A stretch of 64,000 nucleotides of DNA from Prorocentrum cordatum (lineage: Eukaryota; Sar; Dinophyceae; Prorocentrales; Prorocentraceae): positions 58,501 through 122,500 of the forward strand of contig CAUYUJ010020567.1 in the NCBI GenBank assembly GCA_963575745.1, written 5' to 3'. The notes under the pieces are model-generated. The model made no database searches and was not told the origin of the DNA. It saw only the letters and a program-made list of their open reading frames with translations. Below, in pieces: positions 11,252-21,335 of this stretch (within the stretch, counting starts at the first letter, position 1; each line of letters opens with the position of its first letter). The position numbers were made by a program, and so were the translations under genes.

Positions 11252-11417
11252 GGCTCCCAACTTCGCGCTTCGCGCTCCGCGAAGCGCGAAACGCGAATAA
11301 CTTCGCGCTCTCGCGCCGCCCCCCCAGAGGGAGAAAAGGAGGACGAGGAGGAGGGGGAGAAGGAGCGAGGACCGCGAAGCGCGAAGCGCGAATAACTTCG
11401 CGCCCTCGTGGGAGCCC
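11252..11417 (+). repeat. TIR-G copy 1 (CGCGAA hairpin element)
   Basis: Bounded by GGCTCCCAACTTCGCG and CGCGCCCTCGTGGGAGCC, which are inverted. It contains a CGCGCTTCGCGCT/GAAGCGCGAA hairpin and AATAACTTCGCGC twice, with a GGAGAAAAGGAGGACGAGG core. Other full copies lie at 31703-31868 and 45136-45303. Partial copies lie near 19.1 and 55.6 kb. Confidence 0.75.
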
Positions 11418-11495
11418 TTGAGGAAGGCACAGGGGGCGACCCGTGCGGAACGGATCCCTGGATCTGCTTCGGGGGAGGGGCGTGCCACCCCCCCT

Positions 11496-11625
11496 GGGCA
11501 TCGCTCAGACGTCCACTCCCTGTGCTTTTTGTCGGCTTCGCGCGTGGCCTTTTCGCCAAAGCATCAAGGCTGCTCCTCGATGGTCCTCGCCGAAGGAACA
11601 ATGCACGCGTCCGAGCGATGCCAAG
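11496..11625 (+). mobile_element. TIR-F copy 1, ~130 bp
   Basis: Begins GGGCATCGCTCAGACGTCC and ends CGTCCGAGCGATGCCAAG. The ~18-bp ends are inverted repeats. The core has TTTTTGTCGGCTTCG, GCGTGGCCTTTTCGCC and CTCGATGGTCCTCGCCGA, shared with 18264-18394 and 44922-45057. There is no coding capacity and no clear TSD at this copy. Confidence 0.75.
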
Positions 11626-11716
11626 CCCCAGCAGAGGCTGCCGTGCAGCAGCGGGGACCCCTCGCAGAAGAACAGGGGGCGCCTCGCACCCGTCGGCTCG
11701 CTTTTCGAGCTTGCTT

Positions 11717-11916
11717 CTCGGGAGCGGCCACGAGGGGGGAGTCCAAGAGGGGGGGTGCAAATCATGACCGGCGGCATCTGCGCGGCCCAGCGGGGGGGCC
11801 AGGAACGTAAAGAAATAAGAAGAGGCGCCATGAAATACGGGGAAAAAGTCATGGCCCACGCCATGATATCCACCCCCCCTAGTCATCCCCCCCCCCCCCT
11901 CTTTGCTGCCCCCGAG
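11717..11916 (+). mobile_element. TIR-H copy 1, ~200 bp
   Basis: Ends CTCGGGAGCGGC and GCTGCCCCCGAG form a 12-bp imperfect TIR. The core CAAATCATGACCGGCGGCAT and GCCATGATATCCACCCCCC is shared with 14533-14727. An inner GGCGCCATGAAAT ... GGCCCACGCCATGATAT part may also pair. No coding content. Confidence 0.7.
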
Positions 11917-12540
11917 CTTCGGGAGGGGCCCCGTCGAGCAGAGGGGGCTGCGCAGCGGGAGGTGCCTGTGCAAAGGGGGGGAGAGGGGAGCACGGCCAGC
12001 GCCGAGGAGCGCGTTGCAGCGGCGTGGGGAGGGGCCTCGTCCAGCGGGGGGGCGCTGTGCAGCAGAAGGGGGCCTCTGTGCGGGAGGGGCACGCCGGGCA
12101 CCACGCAGCTGTTCGTGGGCAGCTTCGGGAGGGGCCTCGCCCAGTGGAGGGCACTTCGCAGAAGCAGGGAGCGGGACCACGGATTTGTGCCAGGCAGCTG
12201 GTCTGGGATCGGGTGCTATGCAGCAGAGGGAGCCCGTGCCAGAGGAGGGGGACGTCCAGTACTACTGAATAAGCTCTTGATCGGCCTGTGGAAGGGCCTT
12301 GCCTAGCCCAGGGGGCCCTGTGCAAGAGGCGGAGGGGGCCTGTGATCAGGCAAGGGCACGTCTAGCTCTACAAGGGCTTCAAATCTTTGATATTGGGGAA
12401 GGGCTTGACTGGCAGGCCAGGGGGGCTGTGCCGCACATGCCGTGCGGGCCCGTGTGGAGGGAGGGGGACGTCTACCACCAAACCACCAGACCACCAGATC
12501 GCTTCGGAGACCTCGAAGCAAACTGACGCCGCCCCTGAGA
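11917..12540 (+). repeat. Continuation of the degenerate ~100-bp satellite
   Basis: Five or six units with the same word order as 4855-8215 (CTTCGGGAGGGGCC, GCTGTGCAGCAGAAGG, GGGAGGGGCACG, CACCACGCAGCTG). The satellite domain therefore continues on the far side of the 87-bp array. Confidence 0.8.
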
Positions 12541-12544
12541 GGTG

Positions 12545-12569
12545 CATCATCATCATCTCCCCCTCCTCC

Positions 12570-12602
<33 letters not shown>

Positions 12603-13440
12603 GCAGCATCATCATCAACAGCAGTATCAGCATCATGATAATCATGAGCATCATGAGCATCATAATCATCATCAGCATCATCATCATCATCATCATCAGC
12701 ACCACCATCATCATCAGCACCATCATCATCATTTTCATCATCAACAACATCATCAGCAGCATTAACATATTCTTATCCAGATTAATCCTCATCATCAAAC
12801 TCATCATCATCATGAACAACATCATCATTATTATCAGCATCACCATATCATCATCATCAGCATCAGCATCGGCATCATCATCAGCATCATCATCAACATC
12901 ATCAGCAATATCTTCATCACCACCGTCGTCAGCATCCTCAACATCGTCTTTATCATCATCACATGCATCGTCATCTTCATCATAAGCATCATCATTCTCA
13001 GTATCATCATCATCGTCATGCTGCTCCTCCTCCTCCTCCTCATCATCACCATCTTTATCATCGACAGCATCAGCAGCATCCTCATCCTCATCCTAATCCT
13101 CATCCACATCCACATCATCATCATCAATATCCTCATCCTCCTCCTCATCCTCCTCATCATTATCACCATCGTCATCATCATCATCATCATCATCCTCATC
13201 CTCATCCACATCCTCGTCCTCCTCCTCCTTCTCGTCTTCATCATCATCATAATCATAATCGTCATCATCATCATAATCATCATCATCATCATCACCATCA
13301 TCATCACCACCATCCTCGTCATCATCATCATCATCATTATCATCATCATCATCATCATCAGCAGCATCATCAGCAGCGTCCTCATCACCAGCACCATACC
13401 ACTCCTCCCATCATCCTGCTGCTGATGCTGCCTCCTCGTC
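12545..13440 (+). repeat. (ATC)n compound microsatellite, ~900 bp
   Basis: Dominated by CATCAT with CATCAGCATCATCAAC and, after 13030, TCCTCCTCATCCTCATCC variants. The frames encode His, Ile/Ser or Met runs only. Confidence 0.95.
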
Positions 13441-13980
13441 TCCTCGCCTCCTCCATCGTGGGGAACGGTGACAGAGGAAGGCGGGAGCGAACGGACGGTT
13501 CTTCCTAGAATTGGGAATGCTGGCAGCGAGAGGGAGGAGCGCTCAGGAGGCTGCGAGGAGGAACGCGAGGAGGCCGAGGCCTTGCGTCCCGTGTCAGGGG
13601 CCTGGTGCTCGGGGCCCGCTGTCTGGGGCCCAGGGCCTGGTGTCTGCCTGGGGCCCGGGACCCAGGCACGACTTTTCCCCCCATATAGTGAGTGGGGGGC
13701 GGGAGGGCGCGGGCGGGAAGACAAACCCGCAGTCGGTGGGCCCCCTGGCCAAAGATTGGCTCCTGGCCCCTGGCCCCCGGCCGAGACTGGCGCCTGGCCC
13801 CTGGCCCCCGTGGGCGGCCAATCGGCAACGGGACGACGGAGACCCCGGGGAGCTTCCGAACAGCCGGGCCCCGCCAAAAACAACTAAATGAACATCATCA
13901 AACAACACGATAACTTAGCATAAACGACAGGCACGCTCGCAGCTGGTACGGACAACCTGGGTACGATACCAAGCAACAAA
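13441..13980. other. No gene recognised
   Basis: GC-rich DNA with a ~15-25-bp loose repeat of CTGGGGCCCGGGGC-like words between about 13590 and 13680 and GGCCCCTGGCCCCC words near 13790. No domain or second copy was found. Confidence 0.4.
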
Positions 13981-13982
13981 TG

Positions 13983-14107
13983 TTGCTCAAAACCGACAGC
14001 GGCCGCCGTTGGGCGGGCGAGCATGTATCTCAAATGGACGACGACGGCCGCGGCGATACCGACAGCGAGGCATGCACAACACGGGCAAGCACTGCTGTCT
14101 GTCTTCG
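13983..14107 (+). repeat. REP-O copy 1 (CAGCGGCCGCTG repeat)
   Basis: Contains ACCGACAGCGGCCGCCGTTG, a GGCAGGCG-like word, CAAATGG and a GACGGCCGCGGCGATACCG block. The same series occurs at 20915-21045, 33115-33235 and 57115-57240, always in plus orientation. The core is a palindrome around GCGGCCGC. Confidence 0.6.
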
Positions 14108-14114
14108 TCCCCAG

Positions 14115-14290
14115 TCGGGGATCTTCTGACCCGGGTCAGTCCAGACCCCGGTATCCTGCAAAATCCTGCAGGAAACTGCAGGATCCTGCGCCCAAGCCTG
14201 GGCCAGTGCGCCCCTGCTCGCACTGACCCCTGCTCGCACTGACCCCTCCTGCGCTCTGACTGACCCCTGCTCGCACTGACCCCCGTGCAG
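14115..14290 (+). repeat. REP-R copy 2
   Basis: CGGGGATCTTCTGACCCGG, CAGTCCAGACCCCGG, CTGCAGGATCCTGCGCC and CAAGCCTGGGCCAG match copy 1 in order. Four short CTGCTCGCACTGACCCC units follow in tandem. Confidence 0.65.
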
Positions 14291-14532
14291 ACCCCCGACG
14301 TCGTGACTGTTTCACAACGTCCACAAAGTCGACCTGGACCCCTTCCCCAGTTTTTCATCCTGAGTCGTTTTCTGACGGTCCCGAGGCCCGGCCAGGGCCC
14401 CCGGAGGCAGACAATTGCGAACAAAACAAGCTCCCGTTTGCATGGACCCCCGTCTCTTGAGCCCCGACCCCTTCTTCTCGTACCCCTTCCGGCCGCAATT
14501 GCTGAGACAAAAATCGACGACGGCGACGGCGA

Positions 14533-14727
14533 CTCGGGAGCGGCCAAGAGGGGGGTGTCCAAGAGGGGGCGGTGCAAATCATGACCGGCGGCATGTGCGC
14601 GGCCCAGCAGGGGGGCCAGGGACGTAATGAAGCAAGAAGAGGCGCCATGAAATCTGGGGCAACATCATGGCCCCAGCCATGATATCCACCCCCCCTAGTC
14701 ATCACCCCCCACTTTGCCGCCCCCGAG
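14533..14727 (+). mobile_element. TIR-H copy 2, 195 bp
   Basis: Same ends (CTCGGGAGCGGCC / GCCGCCCCCGAG) and core as 11717-11916. Flanks GACGGCGA and CGACGTGA are only partly alike, so no firm TSD length can be given. Confidence 0.7.
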
Positions 14728-14864
14728 CGACGTGAGCCCAAGGGCCTCCCGGTCAAGCAGCGCCCGTCTGCGGCGGGCCACCTCGTCGGTCGGCCCGTCG
14801 CTCGCAGGCCTGCCGGGGCGGGGTGGGAGGCCCCGGCCCCTCCCTCATCTGCTGGGGGGACCCC

Positions 14865-15255
14865 CTCCTCCTTCTCGCTCCTCCTCCTCCTCGCTCCTCC
14901 TCCTCCTCCTCCTCCTCCTCGCTCCTCCTCCTCCTTCTCTTCTCCTCTTCTCCTCTTCCCCTCTTCTCCTCCTCCTCCTCGCTCCTCCTCCTCCTCGCTC
15001 CTCCTCCTCCTCGCTCTTCCTGCCTCGCTCCTCCTCCTCCTCGCTTCTCCCTCCTCGCTTTTCCCTCCTCGCTCCTCCTCCTCCTCCTCCTCCTCCTCAT
15101 CCTCATCCTCCTCGCTCCTCCTCCTCGTCCCCCCTTCGCTCGCCTCACTCCACAGGCCTGCCGACCCAGCATCGCAAGGCACTGGTCTCATGCCCCATTC
15201 ATGCCTTCTCCTCCTCCTCCTCCTCCTCCTCCTCCTCCTCCTCCTCCTCCACCGT
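14865..15255 (-). repeat. (TCC)n / CTCGCTCCTC microsatellite
   Basis: Two TCC arrays (14865-15130 and 15203-15253) separated by ~70 bp of ordinary DNA. The first is compound with CGCTCCTCC units like those at 29.2 kb. Confidence 0.93.
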
Positions 15256-15586
15256 TTCCTCCTGCAGCGCGGCTGGACCGAAGCATTGTGTTTCGTGTTG
15301 TGCTCGTTTTGCGTGGCGTTTTGGCCAACCAGTTCCTGTACCTCCCCTGCCGAATCGGAAAAACAAGACACGACGAAATCTAGGTCTAGCCCTGTCCTGC
15401 AGTGCCAATACCTCTCGGCGTGGCGGTTGGTCGCGCCAAGAAAGGGGCAAAAACGCTCGCAAGTTGTTTGGCAGCTGGGGGGGCCGCCTGCGCGCCCCAA
15501 GCGCCGTTGCACGCCAAGCCGTGGCAGAGAAGCCGACTTCGAATCGAAGGCCGTTCTCGTGCTCTTCCTCGTGCGATCATCGGGTC

Positions 15587-15758
15587 GGGCAAAAGGGGGG
15601 GATAGCAAAAGGGGGGGTTTGAGAATCAGCTTGCATATAGCTAATTTTCACGGCGCCGGACGCAAAATGTATCAAGGAGTGGGCCCCTCGGTGAGGCCAA
15701 ACCAGCTGCATGCAGCTAATTTCGCAACCCCGCCTTGCCCAATCACCCCCTTTCGCCC
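15587..15758. mobile_element. Single-copy foldback, ~172 bp
   Basis: Begins GGGCAAAAGGGGGGG and ends CCCCCTTTCGCCC. Further in, GGTTTGAGAATCAGCTTGC and ATATAGCTAATTTTC pair with CAGCTGCATGCAGCTAATT and CGCAACCCC. The arms are about 60 nt and imperfect. GATCAT words lie on both sides but do not form a clean TSD. Confidence 0.6.
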
Positions 15759-16125
15759 GGCCTGAGATCATGAGTTCGGCCTTGCCGCCCGTCTCGCCTG
15801 CGACCAAAATCTGCACTGGCCGGGGGTAATAAAAACTGGCAGGGGGGGAGGTGGTGGGGGGGGGGTCTGATTTATCATCCGGGGGCCGCGGCTACTCCAT
15901 CCCTCCCTGAGATCGGGCGTGGCGAACAAAAATGCAGCATCCACAGCACACGACTGCAGCCCTGGCTGCACCCCACCTGGCTGCCGCACTCTCCCAGCCA
16001 GATCGGTCTCTGAGGGCCCCAGGGCCCGAGGCCGGGCGACGCCGCCCAGTGTGGCACAGCAGTGCACCCCCAGATCTCGGGGCTCGCTTCTCCTCGTCCT
16101 CCTCCCTTAGAAGAGCAAAACAATA
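15759..16125. other. No gene recognised
   Basis: Mixed sequence with G runs at 15842-15866. No repeat partner found in the window and no coding signal that I trust. Confidence 0.4.
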
Positions 16126-16292
16126 CAGTCGGGGCGTTGACCTAAGGAACCCTAAACAAGGAACGAGTCCCCTCTTCCCAGTAGGTTAAACAGCGATTTC
16201 CCATGGAAAACCTCAAAGGCAAAGTGCAAAGCACTCAAGGAACACAGAGCCCCTCTCCAACGCAAAGGGTTCCTTCTTCAGCGCCTTGACTG
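16126..16292 (+). mobile_element. TIR-E copy 1, 167 bp
   Basis: Starts CAGTCGGGGCGTTGACCTA and ends CTTCAGCGCCTTGACTG. The ~30-bp ends pair as inverted repeats, with AAGGAACCC on one side and GGGTTCCTT on the other. The core has GATTTCCCATGGAAAACC and GAGCCCCTCTCCAACGC. Related copies lie at 18232-18558 (interrupted) and 30712-30862. Confidence 0.8.
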
Positions 16293-16311
16293 TAAACACA
16301 CATATATTATT

Positions 16312-16441
16312 TTTTGCGGTCCGCGCGGGTGTCCTGGATCTGCGCCGGACTCCGCCCCTTGGCGCGCGGAGCGCGCCAGGGGCGGCGCCGGAAGCGCCGC
16401 TGGGGGGGCCCCGCCCATCCAACAAAAATCTGCGCGGAACG
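16312..16441 (+). repeat. TIR-K copy 1 (GGCGCGCGGAGCGCGCC family)
   Basis: Shares the centre GGCGCGCGGAGCGCGCCAG and GGGGCGGCGCCGGA with the palindrome at 26787-26985. The arms here (GGTCCGCGCGGGTGTCCTGG / AAAAATCTGCGCGGAACG) are diverged. Confidence 0.65.
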
Positions 16442-16505
16442 CCAACAGGCTTTGTTTATGACGATTTTGTTCTGCTTCGATCCTACTCAACCTCCTCCCT
16501 GCCGT

Positions 16506-16600
16506 TGACGCAGTGCGCATCGTCGATGCATCGGCGATGCGGCGGGGTCCTCCGATCCCATCTCCTCCGACCCCATCTAGGAGGCCTAGAAGGATCCGGG
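16506..16600 (+). repeat. TIR-L fragment
   Basis: CATCGTCGATGCATCGGCGA, GCGGCGGGGTCCTCCGA and CCGACCCCATCTAGGAGGCC match the right half of the complete TIR-L at 61979-62212. Confidence 0.6.
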
Positions 16601-16614
16601 GCTCGTTCCTTTTC

Positions 16615-16675
16615 GTCCTCCTCCTGCTCCTCCTCCTCCTCCTCCTCCTCCTCCTCCTCCTCCCCCTCCCTGCCG
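16615..16675 (-). repeat. (TCC)n microsatellite
   Basis: A 60-bp pure TCC tract immediately after the TIR-L fragment. Confidence 0.9.
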
Positions 16676-16899
16676 TTGCCGCAGCGCGCCCTCCTCTGAC
16701 GGGGCGCGCCGGGCGGCGCGGCGAGAGCGGGCCTGGGGCTGCCCGCCGAGGCCCGCGGGGCGGCGCCCGCCGGGAGCCGCGCCGCCGCAAGGCGCGCGCC
16801 GCCGGGGCACGGCGGCGAGCGTGGTCGCCGCGACGGCTGCCTGGCGGCGGGGACGCCCGAGAGCTGCACGGTTGCCCCCAGGGCCGTGGGCGACCCGAG

Positions 16900-17140
16900 G
16901 ACGAGGAGGAGGAAGAGTAGGAGCAGGGGGAGGGGGAGGAGGCGGAGGAGGAGGAGGAGGCGGAGGAGGAGGAGGAGGAGGAGGAGGAGAGGAGGGGAGG
17001 AGGAGGGGGAGGAGGAGGAGGAGGAGGAGGAGGAGGAGGAGGAGGAAGGAGGAGGAGGGAGGAGGAGGAGGAGGAGGAGGAGGAGGGAGGAGGAGGACGG
17101 ACGAGGAGGAGGACGAGGAGGAGCAGGAGGAGGAGGAGGA
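16900..17140 (+). repeat. (GGA)n microsatellite
   Basis: About 240 bp of GGA with GGC and GGGA variants. It generates Gly/Arg/Glu frames on plus and Ser/Pro frames on minus. Confidence 0.95.
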
Positions 17141-17239
17141 CGGGTCGCCTAAGCCCTTCGGAGAAACCCTCCACCAAGAGCCTGGCGCTTCAATGGAAGA
17201 AGAAAAGAAACGCCGGACTCATCGGTCGGAAGTAGTAGG

Positions 17240-17402
17240 CAGGACCATGAGGTAGAAAAGCGTTGGGAGCAGATCGGGTCTCCGCCCGCCTCCTGAAGAG
17301 GAGAAGAGGGCAAACCACTCGACTCTTGAAGTAGGAAGGCTGCTCAAGTAGGCTGAGAACTGGGAATCCCCAAATGCCTACTTTCAATGATCGATGGGGA
17401 CA
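17240..17402 (+). repeat. REP-M copy 1
   Basis: Landmarks: AAAGCGTTGGGAGCAGAT, CCGCCCGCCTCCTGAAGAG, CACTCGACTCTTGAAGTAGG, GGGAATCCCCAAATGCCTAC and GATCGATGGGG. The same order occurs at 48438-48598 and 62636-62790. Confidence 0.65.
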
Positions 17403-17407
17403 CATAG

Positions 17408-17490
17408 ACTTTCGGCGCTCCGCGCGGACTTCTTGGATCTGCGCTGGGCCCCCCTCCCTAGCGCGCGGAACGCACTAGCGGCGGCGCCGG
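17408..17490 (+). repeat. TIR-K partial copy
   Basis: CGCTCCGCGCGGACTTCTTG and GCGCGCGGAACGCACTAGCG match the left arm and centre of the TIR-K family. The right arm is missing and is followed directly by REP-N. Confidence 0.5.
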
Positions 17491-17496
17491 AAACCA

Positions 17497-17680
17497 TCTA
17501 GATCCGGGAAACCAAAAAGTACCGATACCGCTACCCCCTGGACCTCTTCCGGGGTGCGTTCTGACCAGAATTTTGAGGCGAATCCAGCGGTGGCGACGAG
17601 GGCCTCCAAGGAGGCCCAAAAAGAGGAAAACGGGCGAGGGGGTAGAGGTATGGGTACTCTTTCCTTCTCTGATAGATGAG
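17497..17680 (-). repeat. REP-N copy 2 (reverse)
   Basis: Reverse-complement copy of 755-935, carrying GTACCGATACCGCTACCCC, GCGTTCTGACCAGAATTTTG and GGGTAGAGGTATGGGTAC. Confidence 0.6.
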
Positions 17681-17682
17681 GT

Positions 17683-17770
17683 CGAGATAGATGGGGTCGG
17701 AGGATCCGGCCGCATCGCCGATACCTCGCCGATGCCTCGCCGATGCATCGCCGATGCCTCGGCGACCTCT
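17683..17770 (+). repeat. TIR-L fragment (left half)
   Basis: GATAGATGGGGTCGGAGGAT followed by tandem ATCGCCGATGCCTCGCC words, matching the left half of 61979-62212. Confidence 0.55.
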
Positions 17771-17907
17771 GCGGTGCATCGGGCTGCGGACCCCGGGGCC
17801 CTCGCAGATCGATCCGCCTCGAAGAATGGCGCAGCAAGATGAGGTTCGGGGCTCCGTGTTTTTTGTTTTGCGGCGTTGCAGTTTTTGCTGCAACGCCAGA
17901 TCTAAGG

Positions 17908-18059
17908 TTAAATCGGGCCTGCCCCCCTACAGGGGGACTTTGGAAGAAAGACCCAAAACATACTCTAAAGATGCCCAAACATAGCCAACAAATGGTCCCC
18001 AAACTATTTGTTCGACTGTTTTGGGATGTTCCTCCTGTCGGGGGACAGGCCCGACGTAA
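17908..18059 (+). mobile_element. TIR-A copy 1, 152 bp, perfect 8-bp TSD
   Basis: Starts TTAAATCGGGCCTGCCCCC and ends GGGGACAGGCCCGACGTAA, an inverted pair. Next to each end is a CCCCCTACAGGGGG or CCTCCTGTCGGGGG stem word. It is flanked on both sides by the perfect 8-bp direct repeat ATCTAAGG (17900-17907 and 18060-18067). The AT-rich middle is non-coding. Confidence 0.9.
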
Positions 18060-18231
18060 ATCTAAGGGGCGCCCCTTCGGTGCCCCGGTAGTCGGAAGGC
18101 TGGACTCCGGCGCGCGATCCCGCGGCCATGCGCGGTCGCGTGGGCACGCTCCGTGCGGGGCCTCCGCGGAAGAGACGCCCCGTGTCCTCGAGGATGGCGG
18201 CCGAGGGGCTCGGCCCGCGAGGCCGCGGACA

Positions 18232-18558
18232 CGGTCGGGGCGCTGACCTAAGGAACCCTAAACTCGCCATCGCCCGGACGTCCATTGCCTGTGTTTTTTG
18301 TCGGTTTCGTGCGTGGCTTTTTCGCCAAATGATCAAGGATGCTCCTCGATGGTCCTCGCCGAAAGAAAACTGCACACGTCCGAGCGATGCCAAGTGACCT
18401 AAGGAACCCTAAACCAGGAACGAGGCCCCTTTTTGCCATAAGTTTCACTTCGACTTCCCCTCGACAACTTGAGGAAAACCTCGGGCAGGGTGTGGAACAA
18501 TGAAGGAACACCGAGCCCCTCCCCAACGCAAAGGGTTCCTTCTTCAACGCCCCGACTG
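18232..18558 (+). mobile_element. TIR-E copy 2, interrupted by TIR-F
   Basis: The left end GGTCGGGGCGCTGACC and right end CAACGCCCCGACTG belong to one TIR-E element that is split by 18264-18394. The 20-bp word TGACCTAAGGAACCCTAAAC stands on both sides of the insert (18244-18263 and 18395-18414). Confidence 0.85.
18264..18394 (+). mobile_element. TIR-F copy 2 nested in TIR-E, 131 bp
   Basis: Ends TCGCCATCGCCCGGACGTCC and ACGTCCGAGCGATGCCAAG are inverted repeats. The core matches 11496-11625 and 44922-45057. Insertion into TIR-E duplicated 20 bp of target, far longer than the 2-11 bp usual for cut-and-paste transposons. Confidence 0.85.
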
Positions 18559-19060
18559 TACGGCTGCTCTGCATGGGGCAATAGTCGCCCTCCCCGTGAA
18601 TCCGCTGGGGGGGTGGGGCACGTGCTGTCGGAACGGGACCGGGTGGAGTGAGGGTTGGAGGAGGAGGAGGAGGAAGAGCAAGGGGAGAACGGGGGGGGGG
18701 GGAACTGGGCAATCTCAGTCGGAAGGTGAATCGCCCCCTCTTGATAAGCACCCTGTCCAGAGTATGGATTTCGCCTACAGCCTTCCCCTAGGTCAGCAAA
18801 GTTCGCAATCTGCTGTGGAGTCGTAAGCTGCGGGCAGCCCATGGACGTGCGCGGCAGCATGCAGGTCGGCGCGTCTGCATGCCCGCTGAAACAAGCGGAA
18901 TTGAATACCACGCGCAAGTTGCTTTGAAGGCTAAAAGCAGTGGAAGGCAAGGAAAGCAAGGGAAAGGCAGGGAAGAGGGGGAGGAAAGCGTGACGAGGGG
19001 GGGAAGGCAAGACCGAGGAGGACGAGGAAAGACAAGGAAAGGGGAACGAAGGCAGCGGAA
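18559..19060. other. No gene recognised
   Basis: Contains a short GGA tract (18655-18680), a G run (18691-18701) and GGAAGGCAAGG-like purine words at 18950-19060. No domain seen. Confidence 0.4.
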
Positions 19061-19170
19061 GCGCGAAAACGTGGTGGCTTCGCGCCCTCGCGCCACCTCC
19101 CCCGGAGGGAAGAGGACCACGAGGGCAAAGACGAGGAATCGCATGCCTTGGCGCCTTCGTGGCGGCCCTT
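19060..19170 (+). repeat. TIR-G partial copy
   Basis: GAAGCGCGAAAACGTGGTGG, TTCGCGCCCTCGCGCCACC and a terminal CTTCGTGGCGGCCC match parts of TIR-G. The hairpin half is missing. Confidence 0.45.
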
Positions 19171-19179
19171 GCATCGTTG

Positions 19180-19210
19180 TCATCATAACCACCACCACAA
19201 TCATCATCAG

Positions 19211-19251
<41 letters not shown>

Positions 19252-19985
19252 GCATCAGCATCAGCATCAGCATCAGCATCAGCATCAGCATCATCATCAT
19301 CATCATCATCCTCATCCCCATCCCCATCCTCATCCTCATCCTCATCCTCATCCTCATCATCATCGCCACAACCACCACACCATCATCATGATCGTCGTCG
19401 TCGTAGTAGTCGAAAACGCCTTCGACGTCGTTGGCGCGGCCGATTTCGTCGTCAACCCCATCATGACGATGATGACGAGCATCAGCATCATCAGCATCAT
19501 GATGCCACCATCACCATTCGCAACATCTCAGCATATCAAATCATCCCATATGATCATCCACATGCTCACCATCAGCACAATCATCATCACTGTCGTCGAC
19601 GTCATCCACACACCCTCATCATAATCATCATTCGGTCCAGAAATTCAGCATCAACATCGTCATCCTCATCATCAGCGCATCGAAACTATCATCAGCACCA
19701 TAATCATCGTCAGCAGCATCATCCTCCTCGTCAGTATCATCATCATCATCCACGTCATCATCAGCGTCATGACCAGCATCAGTGCCATCATCAGCATCAA
19801 CATCAGCCAGCGCCATCATTAACATCAACATCACCATACCCATCAACGTCAACATTATCCCCATCACCATCACGATCCTCATCCTCACCAGCAGCAGCAT
19901 TATCATTAGCAGCATCAGCATCATCGTCACTATCACCATCACCATACCAGCTATCAACATCATCCCCCCCCCCATCCCTTCCCCT
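19180..19985 (+). repeat. (ATC)n / CATCAG compound microsatellite
   Basis: ~800 bp. Includes a clean (CATCAG)n run near 19253-19290 and (CATCCT)n near 19310-19355, then a drifting CATCAC tail. Frames read as His, Ser/Ile or Met repeats and are not treated as coding. Confidence 0.93.
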
Positions 19986-20264
19986 CGCATCTCGAGGAGG
20001 GAGGGGGGGACAAGAGGCAGGAGGGAAGGTTGGGGAGGCAAGTAAGACACGACTATGGGCCCGCATCTCTCCTTGCCCGTGCACTGCCGAGCGGAGTGGA
20101 CAGCAACCGGCAGATTCGTATATGGAAGTGGCGTGTTAAACTCGTGGGATTTCAAGTGAAACACACAGGCGTGTTGAATTAAGGTTGGGGAGAGGCCAGG
20201 CGGAGGAGTCAGGAGCTGAGGGGCAAAGCAAGGGGCTTAGGGGAGGTACTGAAGTCACCATCCT

Positions 20265-20400
20265 TCTCCACCTTCTCCTCCCCCTCCTCCTCGTCCCTCC
20301 CCCCATCTGCGGACTCGTCCTCATCTTCGTGTTCGTGCATCATTTCCCTCCCCCTCCTCCTCCTTCTCCTCCTCCTCCTCATCCTTCCTTTTTCCCTGCT
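20265..20400 (-). repeat. (TCC)n-rich tract
   Basis: TCC units with CTTC interruptions. Confidence 0.85.
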
Positions 20401-20914
20401 GCGCGTCCCTTCCTCGCGAGCGACGACGGAAACGAGGGGGCAATAGAGGAGGATTCATGGACTGAGGAAGGCAAGGTCGACCCCCCCCCCCCCCTCCCCG
20501 ATTGAATGCTGGCTGTTGACAGAAAAAATGCCAGGCCAAGTGTGTGCCGGGATGCCGGACCATTCTGCTGGAGCCTCGCACGTCACTTCCAGGCCTCTTG
20601 TCGGGCCATCAGGGGCCACCAAGGCTTCTCTGGCAGCCCTGGTGACAGCTTGGCCGGGACGACTTCTGTCAACACCCGTCTCAGCATGAAGGAGAGAAGG
20701 AATTACTACACATGGGGAGCAGGGCGGCGCGCCGAGGTTTTGTGCTCAGGCGCCGCTGCCTGGTGGTCGTGGGCGCCCCCCCCCCACCTCGAGGAGTCAG
20801 GTGAGCAGGGCTCAGACGCTGGGTGGGGTGAGGGGCGCAGGATGTCATGTGAATATCAAAACGGAGGGTATTCGCGACGCCCGGCATGGGCAGGGCATAC
20901 AGGCGCGAATGCTG
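20400..20914. other. No gene recognised
   Basis: Mixed sequence with C runs at 20481-20493 and 20779-20787. No repeat partner or domain seen. Confidence 0.4.
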
Positions 20915-21045
20915 TGCCCTAAACCAACAGCGGCCGCTGTTGGGCAGGCGACTGGGCAGGCGACTTTGGGCTTCAAATGGGCAACGTCCGCGGCGACTCC
21001 GACAGCGAAGCAAATTCAACATGGGCAGGAACCGCTGTGTGTCGT
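20915..21045 (+). repeat. REP-O copy 2
   Basis: AACCAACAGCGGCCGCTGTT, then GGGCAGGCGACT present twice in a row, CTTCAAATGGGCAACG and GTCCGCGGCGACTCCGAC. Same order as 13983-14107. Confidence 0.65.
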
Positions 21046-21114
21046 TGTCCCCCTTGTTTCCGTACCCTACCCTGAGAAGAGAAGAGGAAGGAGGGAGAGG
21101 AGGGACGTCCAGAG

Positions 21115-21335
21115 AAGAGGGGAGGAGGAGGAGGAGGAGGAGGAGGAGGAGGAGGTGGAGAAAGAGGAGGAGGAGGAGGAGAAGGACGAGGAGAGGAGGA
21201 GAGAAGGAGGAGAAGGAGGAGGAGGAGGAGAAGGATGAGGATGGAGGAGGAGGAGGGGAGGAGAGAGGGGGGAGGGGACTGCCAGAGGAGGAGGAGGAGG
21301 CGGGGAAGGAGGAGGAGGAGGAGGAGAAGGATTGG
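21115..21335 (+). repeat. (GGA)n microsatellite
   Basis: ~220 bp of GGA/GAA purine repeats. Produces spurious Glu/Arg frames. Confidence 0.93.
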
